DNA from: Massilia agrisoli
Lineage (GTDB): Bacteria > Pseudomonadota > Gammaproteobacteria > Burkholderiales > Burkholderiaceae_D
DNA length: 64,000 bases
Direction: 5' to 3'
NCBI RefSeq assembly: GCF_020831365.1
Contig: NZ_JAJHPV010000020.1
Location: 248,001-312,000 of the forward strand
Below the pieces are notes generated by a model, which saw only the letters and a list, made by a program, of their open reading frames with translations, ran no database searches and was not told where the DNA came from. The translations under genes were made by a program, and so were the position numbers. Shown here piece after piece: positions 9,990-17,946 of the stretch. Every line of letters begins with the position of its first letter. Within the stretch, counting starts at the first letter, position 1.

Positions 9990-10528
9990 GGCGCGCGCAC
10001 GGCTTTTCGCTGGTGGAGCTGCTGGTGGTTATTGCGGTGGCCGCGGTGCTGCTGGGGATTGCGACCAGCGATTTGCGGTCCCTGGTCCGCCATCAGCAGC
10101 TGAAGGCGGCGCTGTCCGACCTGTTCGGGGCGATCGACCTGACGCGCTCGCAGGCCATCACACGTGGCATGCGCGTGTACCTGGCGCCATCGGGTGGCGG
10201 CTGGAGCAGCGGGTGGACTGTTTTTGTCGACAAGGACGGCGACGGTATCCCGGGCGAGGCCGATGAACTGATCGCGGTGCACGGTCCGATTGCCGAGGGC
10301 ATCGTCATCACCAGTGGCTTTACGAGTCCTTGGGTCCCCGATTACATTGCCTATAATGGCGGTGGGCGCAGCTGTAGCCATGCCAGCAGCATGGCGGCGC
10401 GCTGGGGCACGCTGTCGCTGACGCTCGATGGGCAGACGCGGCGTATTAAAATCAACATGCTTGGCCGCGCGCGCGCCTGCGATCCGGCGCGCGATGGCGA
10501 AAGCTGTTCAGGCCCCGAGACACCCTAA
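9977..10528 (+). CDS. fimT: FimT/GspH-type pseudopilin
   Basis: The 183-residue protein begins at the ATG at 9977, overlapping the pilE end by 13 bp. It has the prepilin signal [20 protein letters not shown] with Glu5 and a GspH/FimT domain ([19 protein letters not shown]). FimT proteins bind DNA and help natural transformation in some species, and otherwise act as minor pilins. The segment [13 protein letters not shown], a common FimT loop, is present. It ends the pilin operon, 14 bp before ribD. Confidence 0.88.
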   Translation: MLAIRRAHGFSLVELLVVIAVAAVLLGIATSDLRSLVRHQQLKAALSDLFGAIDLTRSQAITRGMRVYLAPSGGGWSSGWTVFVDKDGDGIPGEADELIAVHGPIAEGIVITSGFTSPWVPDYIAYNGGGRSCSHASSMAARWGTLSLTLDGQTRRIKINMLGRARACDPARDGESCSGPETP

Positions 10529-10542
10529 CCATACTGAAAACT

Positions 10543-11646
10543 GTGCAGATACTGAACGATAACGACGGCATGGCGCTTGCGCTGGAACTAGCCGCCAAAG
10601 GCATGTACACCACCACGCCGAATCCGCGCGTGGGATGCGTGATTGTGCGCGACGGCGAAGTAATCGGCACCGGTTATACCCAGCCGGCCGGCCAGGCGCA
10701 TGCGGAGATCATGGCGATGCGCGATGCGCAGCAGCGTGGCCACGACGTACGCGGCGCCACCGCGTACGTGACGCTCGAGCCATGCAATCATCACGGCCGC
10801 ACGCCGCCATGCTCCGATGCGCTGGTCCGTGCGGGGCTCGGCCGCGTGGTCGCCGCCATCACCGATCCGAACCCGCTGGTGGCGGGGCAGGGCATGGCCA
10901 AACTGGCCGCGGCGGGGATCGCGGTCAGCTCTGGCGTGCTGGAAGACCAGGCCTACGAGCTGAACATCGGGTTCTTTTCGCGCATGCAGCGCAAGCGGCC
11001 ATGGGTGCGCATGAAGGCTGCGGCCAGCCTCGATGGCATGACCGCCCTGCACAGCGGCGAAAGCCAGTGGATCACCGGGCCAGCCGCGCGCGATGACGGC
11101 CATGCCTGGCGCGCGCGGGCCTGCGCCATCCTTACCGGGATCGGCACCGTCAAGGCGGACGATCCGCAATTGAACGTGCGGGCGGTGGATACGCCACGCC
11201 AGCCCCGCCGGATCGTCATCGATAGCAAGCTGGAAATCAGCCTCGATGCGCGCGTGCTTGCCGGCGGCGGAACATGGATCGTCGCCGCGGCCGCAAACCC
11301 CGGGAAGGAAGCGGCGTTGACGGCGGCGGGGAACGAAGTGATCATGCTGCCTAATGCGGACGGCAAGGTCGACCTGGCGGCGCTGATGCTGGAACTTGGC
11401 CGGCGCGAGATCAACGAGCTGCACATCGAAGCGGGATCGAAACTCAATGGCTCGTTGATACGCGAAGGCTGCGTTGACGAGTTACTGCTGTACCTTGCGC
11501 CGTGCCTGATCGGCGATGCGCAAGGCATGTTCGCGCTGGCGCCGCTCGACCGGCTCGATGCGAAGATTGCCCTCAAATTTTACGAGGTTCGGCAGGTTGG
11601 CGCAGACTTGCGTATCCTTGCAAGATTCACCCCACAACAGGAATAG
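10543..11646 (+). CDS. ribD: Bifunctional riboflavin deaminase/reductase RibD
   Basis: RibD carries out two steps of riboflavin synthesis: deamination of the GTP-derived pyrimidine, then reduction of its ribose side chain. The deaminase half (about residues 1-145) shows the zinc site HAEIMAM and CNHHGRTPPCSDAL; the reductase half (about 147-360) has RMKAAASLDGM and the IEAGSKLNGS motif. Length of 367 is usual. The GTG at 10543 is chosen because LNDNDGMALALELAAKG aligns with family N-termini; the ATG at 10570 is the alternative. It is followed 7 bp later by ribE. Confidence 0.96.
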   Translation: MQILNDNDGMALALELAAKGMYTTTPNPRVGCVIVRDGEVIGTGYTQPAGQAHAEIMAMRDAQQRGHDVRGATAYVTLEPCNHHGRTPPCSDALVRAGLGRVVAAITDPNPLVAGQGMAKLAAAGIAVSSGVLEDQAYELNIGFFSRMQRKRPWVRMKAAASLDGMTALHSGESQWITGPAARDDGHAWRARACAILTGIGTVKADDPQLNVRAVDTPRQPRRIVIDSKLEISLDARVLAGGGTWIVAAAANPGKEAALTAAGNEVIMLPNADGKVDLAALMLELGRREINELHIEAGSKLNGSLIREGCVDELLLYLAPCLIGDAQGMFALAPLDRLDAKIALKFYEVRQVGADLRILARFTPQQE

Positions 11647-11653
11647 AAGCAGC

Positions 11654-12280
11654 ATGTTTACTGGAATCGTCGCCGCTGTCGGCAAAATCACCTCCGTGAC
11701 CCCGCTTGAAGGCGGACAGGATGCGGGCGTCCGCCTTGATATCTCCTCCGGCGGATTGCCGTTGCAGGACGTGGCGCTGGGCGACTCTATCGCTATCAAC
11801 GGCGCCTGCATGACCGTGGTGTCGAAGACCGACGACGCGTTCAGCGTCGATGTCTCGCGCGAGAGCCTCAACTGCACTGCGGGGCTGGATGCGACCGGAG
11901 AAGTGAACCTTGAAAAAGCGCTGACCCTGGCCGAGCGCCTCGGTGGGCACCTGGTGTCTGGCCACGTTGACGGGCTGGGTCGTGTTCACCGGTTTGAGCC
12001 GGTCGGCGAGTCGTGGGAGCTGGTGATCGACGCCCCGCAGAACCTGGCGCGCTTCCTGGCGTTCAAGGGATCGGTGGTGGTGAACGGCGTTTCGCTGACA
12101 GTGAACCGGGTTGAGGATGTCGACACCGACGCGGGCAAGGTCTGCCGGTTCTCGATCAACCTGATTCCGCATACGATTTCGGTTACGACGCTCAAGCACC
12201 TGCGCGCCGGCAGCAAGGTGAACCTGGAGATTGACCTGATTGCGCGGTATGTCGAGCGGATGCTGTCGCTAAAGGCGTAG
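11654..12280 (+). CDS. ribE: Riboflavin synthase alpha subunit
   Basis: The 208-residue enzyme dismutates two 6,7-dimethyl-8-ribityllumazine molecules to riboflavin. The N-terminus MFTGIVAAVGKI and the two repeated barrels, GACMTVVS with GHLVSGHVDG and GVSLTVNRV with IPHTISVTTL, are characteristic. The ATG at 11654 fits the invariant MFTGIV start; a longer open frame from 11516 overlaps ribD. The symbol ribE is used in the E. coli ribC/ribE sense for the alpha subunit. It ends just before a very strong inverted repeat. Confidence 0.97.
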   Translation: MFTGIVAAVGKITSVTPLEGGQDAGVRLDISSGGLPLQDVALGDSIAINGACMTVVSKTDDAFSVDVSRESLNCTAGLDATGEVNLEKALTLAERLGGHLVSGHVDGLGRVHRFEPVGESWELVIDAPQNLARFLAFKGSVVVNGVSLTVNRVEDVDTDAGKVCRFSINLIPHTISVTTLKHLRAGSKVNLEIDLIARYVERMLSLKA

Positions 12281-12310
12281 GGCCTTACGTTTTCTTGGTT
12301 ACTCCAGATT

Positions 12311-12391
12311 CGGCGGATGCGCTTTGCTTATCCGCCCTACGCGAAATTGATGGACGTAGGGCGGATAAGCAAAGCGCATCCGCCGTTTTTT
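12311..12391. terminator. Perfect 31-bp inverted repeat, bidirectional terminator
   Basis: Arms 12311-12341 and 12355-12385 are exact reverse complements, with a 13-nt loop, followed by a T-run at 12385-12391. Each arm contains CGGATAAGC...GCATCCGCC, the same unit seen at 29317, 51718 (variant) and 63724. It lies between convergent ribE (end 12280) and the M16 protease (end 12414). It is probably a terminator for both, built from a pair of repeat units. Confidence 0.85.
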
Positions 12392-12413
12392 CATATGTAC
12401 CACTAAATCAGCG

Positions 12414-15230
12414 TTACTTTTCCGGATACAGCACAACCTGCACGTAGTTGTTCAGGTTGAAGTAGCGCCTGGCCGCATCCCGCACCTGTGCGGGCGTGAT
12501 CGCCGCAACCTGCTTCTCGTAAGTGAGGATCAACGACGGGTCGGTCTGGTGCAGCAATGACGTTTGCAGGTGATTGATCCAGTACCCGTTCTCGCGCAGC
12601 GATTTCTGGTGGCTCTGGATCCAGTTCTGCTTCACCTTGTTCAGGTCCGCGACATCCGGGCCTTTCTCCTTGATCTGCTCGATCTCCGCAAACGTCGCGG
12701 CCAGCACTTTGTCCACGTTCGCCGGCCCGGTCGGCAGCGATACGGCAATCGCGTAGTTCTCGTACGGGATCTTGCTGAGGCTTCCGTTCATGCCGCCGCC
12801 ATAGATTAACGCGAGCTTCTCGCGCAGGATGTCGGTGATCCTGATGTTCATCACTTCGAGCAGCGCGTGGAAGCGCATCTGCTCTTCTTCCGAAAACTGT
12901 GCCTTGCCGGTGAAGTTGATCGATACGTTGCTCTTGGCTTCAGACCCGCTGCGCACTTCCTTCTTGACCACCCCGCCCACCGGACGCACGCCCGTGTCCT
13001 TGGCTTCGACCGGAATGTCCGGTGTCGGCAGGCTGGCGAGGTAGGTGGCCAGCAGCGGCTTGATGCGCGCAGTGTCGAAGCTGCCGACCAAAATGAAGGT
13101 CAGGCCCTTGGCGCTGCCGAAGCGCGCCTTGTAGATGTCGATGGCGCGGTCCAGGCTGACCTTGGAGAAGTCTTCCGGGCGCGGCGTGCGCGCCACCCGC
13201 GGGTGGTTGTCGTACAGCGTGGTGATGATCGCGTCGCGGAATACCAGCTCCGGCTGCGTCATCGCGTTGCGGGCCGCGTCGACCTGGCGCGCGATGAACG
13301 ACTTGTACAGGTCGGAGTCGCGCCGCACGCCGTTGAACTGCAGGTGCACCAGCTGCAGCATGGTTTCAATGTCGCTGCTGCCCGCGCTGCCGCTGACGAT
13401 GTCGGTATTGCTGCCCAGCCCCGCGCGCACGGTGGCGGACTTACCGGCCAGTACCTTTTGCAGGTCGAGCGGCGAGTAGTCCTTCAGGCCCATGCTGGCG
13501 ATGATCGAGCTGGCGTAACGCGAGTTGTAGGCGTCGGCTTCGTCGAACAGCATCTGGCCGCCGAAGCGCACCGCACTCATGAGCACCTGGTCGTTGCGGA
13601 AGTCGGTCGGCTTGAGGATCACCTTCACGCCGTTCGACAGCGTCAGGCGCGTCAGCCCCAGCGCCGCGTCGTGGGTTTCGCTGGCGATGCTGCCGGGTTT
13701 CGGCGGCTGGTCCATCAGGTTCGCGGCCACCGCCTTGTCGTCGCGCGCGGTGACAGCCGTTTTCTCGGCGGCCGACACGGATGCGAGCAATTGCGCGCTG
13801 GTCGGCACCGGGGTGTCGCTGTTGGTATTCCCCATGTAGACCACCAGCTTGGCGGAGCTGTCGGGGATCGTCTCGCGGGTGTATTTGTTGATCTCGTCGA
13901 GCGTTATGCCAGGCACCATCTCCTGGACGTAGCGGTATTCGCGCTCGATTCCCGGAATGCTTTCCTGCTCGAGGAAGTTGCGCACGTATTCGCCGACATA
14001 GCTGGCCGAGTCGGTTTTGTCTCGCTCGTTGTAGGCGCGCTCGTAGAAGCGCATCAGGTTCTTTTTGGCCCGTTCCAGCGCGCCCGCGCTGAAGCCGAAC
14101 TGGCGCGCGCGTTCGTTTTCCTGCACCAGCGCGTCGATGGCTGGCATGGCGCCGCCTTTGCCAAGCGCGGCAAACGCCGTGTACGACTTGTAGCGCGCGG
14201 TCAGGCGGCTGATATTGCTGCTGCCGCCGATGAAAGGCGGGGCGGCCTGCTGCGACAGTTCCTGCATGCGCTGACTTAGCATGCCGGTGAACAGGCTTTC
14301 GATCAGCTTTTCACGGTAGGCGCCAAAAGTCGGCTTTTCGATCGATTCCTGCACCGGATAGCGGATCAGCAGGGAATCGCTGCTTGCTTCCTTGTCGGTG
14401 ATGACCAGGGCCTCGGTCTCAGGGCGGGCCGGGATCGTCGCGTAGGTGCGCGGGCGCGGGTTGGCCGGGTTTTTCAGCGGACCGAAATGGAGCTTGACCA
14501 GCCGTTCGGCTTCCTTTGGGTCGATGTCGCCGACCGCGACGACGGCCATCAAGTCGGGCCGGTACCAGTCGCGGTAGAAGCGTTTGAGGGCGTCGTATTT
14601 GAAGTTCTTCAGCACCGCTTCGGTGCCGATCGGCAGCCGGTCTGCATAGCGCGAGCCGTTGAACATCTTCGGCAGCAGGACCTTGTTCATGCGGTCATTG
14701 GCGCCCTTGCCGAGCCGGAGTTCTTCCTGCACGATGCCGCGTTCCTTGTCGATGTCAGCGTGGTTGAAGGTCAGGCCGCTGGCCCAGTCCTTCAGCACCA
14801 GGAAGCCTTTGTGGACGTTGGCCTTGCGGTTGGTCGGAATCGGCAGGATGTAGACGGTTTCGTCGAAGCTGGTGTAGGCGTTAAGATCAGCGCCAAACTT
14901 CACGCCGATCGACTGCAGGTAGGACACCAGTTCGTGCTTGCGGAAATTGGCCGAGCCGTTGAAGGCCATGTGCTCGGTGAAGTGCGCGAGCCCGAGCTGG
15001 TCTTCGTCCTCCAGGATGGAACCGGCCTTCACCACCAGCCGCAGTTCGAGCTTCTTTTCGGGCTTGTTGTTCTTCTGGATATAGTAGGTCAGGCCATTGG
15101 CCAGTTTGCCGACCTTGACCTGGGGGCCGACAGGAATGGTGTCGGCGAGGTTGATCGCGGCGTGGGCCGCGATCGAATACACGAACAGGAAAGCGCTAAC
15201 GCATACTGTCTTGACGAAGTTGGTGGTCAT
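12414..15230 (-). CDS. M16 family zinc peptidase, exported (pitrilysin/PqqL-like)
   Basis: This 938-residue protein has a signal peptide (residues 1-25, AFLFVYSIAAHAA) and two M16 halves. The catalytic zinc motif HxxEH appears as HFTEHMAF at about residue 83, with the distal Glu expected near ERGIVQEELRLG. The second half, from about residue 510, lacks HxxEH, as usual for the structural domain. The PqqL-like architecture suggests periplasmic breakdown of peptides. The ATG at 15230 is chosen; a GTG at 15236 in the same frame sits nearer to an AGGA site and is a real alternative. A second, only distantly similar M16 gene lies at 57112. Confidence 0.9.
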   Translation of the reverse strand: MTTNFVKTVCVSAFLFVYSIAAHAAINLADTIPVGPQVKVGKLANGLTYYIQKNNKPEKKLELRLVVKAGSILEDEDQLGLAHFTEHMAFNGSANFRKHELVSYLQSIGVKFGADLNAYTSFDETVYILPIPTNRKANVHKGFLVLKDWASGLTFNHADIDKERGIVQEELRLGKGANDRMNKVLLPKMFNGSRYADRLPIGTEAVLKNFKYDALKRFYRDWYRPDLMAVVAVGDIDPKEAERLVKLHFGPLKNPANPRPRTYATIPARPETEALVITDKEASSDSLLIRYPVQESIEKPTFGAYREKLIESLFTGMLSQRMQELSQQAAPPFIGGSSNISRLTARYKSYTAFAALGKGGAMPAIDALVQENERARQFGFSAGALERAKKNLMRFYERAYNERDKTDSASYVGEYVRNFLEQESIPGIEREYRYVQEMVPGITLDEINKYTRETIPDSSAKLVVYMGNTNSDTPVPTSAQLLASVSAAEKTAVTARDDKAVAANLMDQPPKPGSIASETHDAALGLTRLTLSNGVKVILKPTDFRNDQVLMSAVRFGGQMLFDEADAYNSRYASSIIASMGLKDYSPLDLQKVLAGKSATVRAGLGSNTDIVSGSAGSSDIETMLQLVHLQFNGVRRDSDLYKSFIARQVDAARNAMTQPELVFRDAIITTLYDNHPRVARTPRPEDFSKVSLDRAIDIYKARFGSAKGLTFILVGSFDTARIKPLLATYLASLPTPDIPVEAKDTGVRPVGGVVKKEVRSGSEAKSNVSINFTGKAQFSEEEQMRFHALLEVMNIRITDILREKLALIYGGGMNGSLSKIPYENYAIAVSLPTGPANVDKVLAATFAEIEQIKEKGPDVADLNKVKQNWIQSHQKSLRENGYWINHLQTSLLHQTDPSLILTYEKQVAAITPAQVRDAARRYFNLNNYVQVVLYPEK

Positions 15231-15471
15231 CGGCACATCATCCTGGCATCGGTCTTGGTGCCGGAATTCTACCCCTTATGCCAGTTCGCAAGCTGTGCCG
15301 TGTCGTGTGCCCCTCCGGCATGGTTTGTTGTTGTTTTGTAACAGGCGCGGCGCGGGGGAGGCGCGGGCCTGCGCGGATCGGGTTATTGCTGGGCCTAATG
15401 CCGGTGGGAAGCTGGTAAATCCTTTAAAATAGCGGATTACGCTTTACATGCCCGTCTTAGAGGAATCCTTA

Positions 15472-16584
15472 ATGTCTATCTCCAGCACCCAGGAAATCGT
15501 TGCCGAGTTGCGCGCAGGCCGCATGGTCATCCTGGTCGACGAGGAAGATCGCGAAAACGAAGGCGACCTGGTGCTCGCGGCCGATTTCGTGACTCCTGAA
15601 GCCATCAATTTCATGGTCAAGCATGCGCGCGGCCTGGTTTGCCTGACCCTGACCGAGGACCGCTGCAACCAGCTCGACCTGTCGATGATGACGAGTCGCA
15701 ACGGTACTTCGTTCGGCACCAACTTCACCGTGTCGATCGAGGCGGCCGAGGGCGTGACGACGGGTATTTCCGCTGCTGACCGCGCCAAGACCATCCAGGT
15801 GGCCGTTGCCAAGGGCGCCAAGCCGGACGACATCGTCCAGCCGGGGCACATTTTCCCGCTGAAGGCCCAGAAGGGCGGCGTGCTGATGCGTGCCGGCCAT
15901 ACCGAGGCAGGCTGCGACCTGACCGAAATGGCGGGCCTGACCCCGGCATCGGTGATCTGCGAGATCATGAAGGACGACGGCACCATGGCGCGCCTGCCGG
16001 ACCTGCTGGAGTTTGCCAAAGAACATAACCTGAAGATCGGCACGATTGCCGACCTGATCCACTACCGCAGCGAGAACGAATGCCTGGTCGAGCGCGTGGC
16101 CGAGCGGTCGATGAGCACGATCTACGGCGACTTCCGCCTGATCGCCTTCCGCGACAAGCCAAGCGGCAGCGCCCACCTGGCGATGGTGCACGGTGACCTG
16201 GCGCCGAACCTGGAGTGCCTGGTGCGCGTGCACCAGCCGGTATCGATCCTCGACCTGCTGGAAAACAAGGCCACCACCCACTCGTGGACAATGGCGTCGG
16301 CAATGCAGGCGATCAAACAGTCAGAACGCGGCGTGATGGTGCTGCTCAACTGCGGCGAGACGGCAGAACAGCTGTTTGCCCAGTTCGCGGCGCTCGACAC
16401 GACCGACACCCGCCCGCAGGCGCGCGCGGCGTCGATGGACCTGCGCACCTACGGTATCGGCGCGCAGATCCTGAAAGACTTGGGCGTGGGCAAGATGCAA
16501 TTGCTGGCCAGCCCGCGCAAGATGCCGTCGATGACAGGTTTCGACCTGGAAGTTACCGGTTATCTCGCCAAACCGGCCGCCTGA
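15472..16584 (+). CDS. ribBA: RibBA: DHBP synthase fused to degenerate GTP cyclohydrolase II
   Basis: The first 200 residues form an intact 3,4-dihydroxy-2-butanone 4-phosphate synthase (EDRENEGDL, MTSRNGTSFGT, RAGHTEAGCDL), which makes the four-carbon unit of riboflavin from ribulose 5-phosphate. The rest (about 205-370) aligns with GTP cyclohydrolase II, but the zinc cysteine cluster expected after HGD is absent: the sequence reads HGDLAPNLECLVRVHQ. The second half is therefore probably inactive as a cyclohydrolase, and a separate ribA is expected elsewhere. The ATG at 15472 follows AGAGGAATCCTTA; the in-frame ATG at 15448 has no such site. Co-directional with ribH and nusB. Confidence 0.93.
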   Translation: MSISSTQEIVAELRAGRMVILVDEEDRENEGDLVLAADFVTPEAINFMVKHARGLVCLTLTEDRCNQLDLSMMTSRNGTSFGTNFTVSIEAAEGVTTGISAADRAKTIQVAVAKGAKPDDIVQPGHIFPLKAQKGGVLMRAGHTEAGCDLTEMAGLTPASVICEIMKDDGTMARLPDLLEFAKEHNLKIGTIADLIHYRSENECLVERVAERSMSTIYGDFRLIAFRDKPSGSAHLAMVHGDLAPNLECLVRVHQPVSILDLLENKATTHSWTMASAMQAIKQSERGVMVLLNCGETAEQLFAQFAALDTTDTRPQARAASMDLRTYGIGAQILKDLGVGKMQLLASPRKMPSMTGFDLEVTGYLAKPAA

Positions 16585-16628
16585 CGCGGTACTATTCACC
16601 ACCAACCACAAGATAAAAGGGGCCGACC

Positions 16629-17108
16629 ATGACCGTAGGAACTTATGAAAGCAATCTGACTGGCGCCGGCCTGCGCATTGGCATCGTCCAGGCACGCTTT
16701 AACGCCGACGTGGGCCACGGCCTGCTGTCGTCCTGCCTGGCAGAACTGAAGCACCTCGGCATCGCCGACGAAGATGTCCTGCACGTTACCGTGCCGGGCG
16801 CACTGGAAATTCCGCTGGCGCTGCAAAAGATGGCAGAAACCCAGCAGTTCGACTCGCTGATCGCGCTGGGCGCGGTGATCCGTGGCGAAACGTATCACTT
16901 CGAACTGGTGTCGAACGAATCGGGCGCTGGCATTACCCGCATTTCGCTGGACTACGGCATGCCGATCGCGAATGCCGTGCTGACCACCGAGAACGACGAG
17001 CAGGCTGAAGCACGCATGGCAGAGAAGGGCGCTGAGGCAGCACGTGTGGCCGTTGAAATGGCCAACCTGTTGCTGGCGCTGGAAGACCTGCAAGCCGACG
17101 AAGACTAA
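16629..17108 (+). CDS. ribH: Lumazine synthase
   Basis: The 159-residue protein condenses the RibB product with the pyrimidine from RibD to give 6,7-dimethyl-8-ribityllumazine, which RibE uses. Signature segments are ARFNADV near residue 22, VPGALEIP at about 55, and the active-site [18 protein letters not shown] containing the catalytic His. The length is typical of icosahedral or pentameric forms. It begins 44 bp after ribBA, preceded by AAAAGGGG, and 32 bp before nusB. Confidence 0.97.
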   Translation: MTVGTYESNLTGAGLRIGIVQARFNADVGHGLLSSCLAELKHLGIADEDVLHVTVPGALEIPLALQKMAETQQFDSLIALGAVIRGETYHFELVSNESGAGITRISLDYGMPIANAVLTTENDEQAEARMAEKGAEAARVAVEMANLLLALEDLQADED

Positions 17109-17140
17109 GAAGAACAGTAATAAAGAACGGGTAAGAAACC

Positions 17141-17608
17141 ATGACTGACAAATCGATTCACGCCAATCCCAGCAAGAACCGCACGCCGCGTCACCGGGCG
17201 CGCGAGTTCGCCTTGCAGGGCCTGTACCAGTGGCTGCTGAACAATGAACCGGCGACCACGGTCGTCAATAACATCCGTGCCGCGCACGGCTTCGAGAAGG
17301 CCGACGCGGACTATTTCGCGGCCCTGCTGTACGGCGCGATCCAGGATTCCGTCTCGCTGCGCGACACCTTTGCCCCGCTGATCGACCGTGGCGTGGCCGA
17401 GCTGTCGCCGATCGAGCACGGTGTGCTGCTGATCGGCGCGTACGAACTGAAGAACAACCTGGACATTCCTTACCGCGTCGTGATTAACGAAGCGGTCGAG
17501 CTGACCAAGTCGTTCGGCGGGATCGATGGCCACAAGTATGTAAATGGCGTGCTGGACAAGCTGGCGCCGGTGCTGCGCGCGGATGAAGTGGCGGCCGCAC
17601 GCCGTTAA
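17141..17608 (+). CDS. nusB: Transcription antitermination factor NusB
   Basis: NusB (155 residues) binds boxA RNA with NusE and supports rRNA antitermination. The N-terminus RHRAREFALQGLYQWL and the C-terminal NEAVELTKSFGGIDGHKYVNGVLDKLA are diagnostic. ribH-nusB is a conserved pair in many proteobacteria. The gene ends before a strong intrinsic terminator at 17631, so it closes the ribBA-ribH-nusB operon. Confidence 0.98.
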   Translation: MTDKSIHANPSKNRTPRHRAREFALQGLYQWLLNNEPATTVVNNIRAAHGFEKADADYFAALLYGAIQDSVSLRDTFAPLIDRGVAELSPIEHGVLLIGAYELKNNLDIPYRVVINEAVELTKSFGGIDGHKYVNGVLDKLAPVLRADEVAAARR

Positions 17609-17630
17609 GCCGCGTTTGCGCCAAGAGGAT

Positions 17631-17663
17631 AGCCACCGTGCGTTGCACTGGTGGCTTTTTTTT
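17631..17663 (+). terminator. Intrinsic terminator of ribBA-ribH-nusB
   Basis: AGCCACC pairs with GGTGGCT, with an inner GTGC/GCAC stem around a GTT loop, followed by TTTTTTTT. It starts 23 bp after the nusB stop. Confidence 0.92.
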
Positions 17664-17694
17664 GGCTTGGGGGAAACGACGGAGCAAACAAAAA

Positions 17695-17894
17695 GGCTAT
17701 GTCACCGTTAGGTATGGAATTGAGCACGTCGTGCCCGCCACTGGCGGACCCGACTTCCCGCGAAAGCGGGAACCCATACTATGTATGCGCTGGAGCTCGA
17801 ATCGCTTTATTACTGGTCGTCTTCAGTATGGGTTCCCGCGTGCGCGGGAACGACGAGGGTGTAGCGCTTCCACACTTTTAACGGTGACATAGCC
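17695..17894. mobile_element. MITE-like 200-bp element with 16-bp terminal inverted repeats
   Basis: The left end GGCTATGTCACCGTTA (17695-17710) and right end TAACGGTGACATAGCC (17879-17894) are exact inverted repeats. Both sides are bounded by the identical 8-mer AACAAAAA (17687-17694 and 17895-17902), the expected target-site duplication. There is no coding potential for a transposase, so it is a non-autonomous element, mobilised if at all by an enzyme encoded elsewhere. The interior holds a second inverted pair, roughly 17750-17780 and 17825-17855, of the TTCCCGCG...GCGGGAA type also found at 21049-21129. An 8-bp AT-rich duplication and GGC ends would fit an ISL3-type transposase, but that is a guess. 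Confidence 0.82.
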
Positions 17895-17895
17895 A

Positions 17896-17927
17896 ACAAA
17901 AAGGCCACCGCAACCGCCGGTGGCCTT
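17896..17927 (-). terminator. Intrinsic terminator of the lytic transglycosylase gene
   Basis: On the minus strand AAGGCCACCG pairs with CGGTGGCCTT around a 7-nt loop, followed by TTTTTGTT. The T-tract of this terminator is the duplicated target of the MITE-like element. Confidence 0.85.
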
Positions 17928-17946
17928 CTGTCTGGATCAGGACTGC

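Noticed and set aside
12867-14279. 470-aa plus-strand open frame inside the M16 gene
   Set aside because: Shadow of the M16 peptidase; composition rich in Arg, Val and Gly with no motifs.
15237-15471. Possible FMN riboswitch ahead of ribBA
   Set aside because: None of the conserved FMN-aptamer elements (such as AGGGTTCTCAGGGCGGGGT-like) are present; only a weak TAAAAT -10 was seen near 15424.
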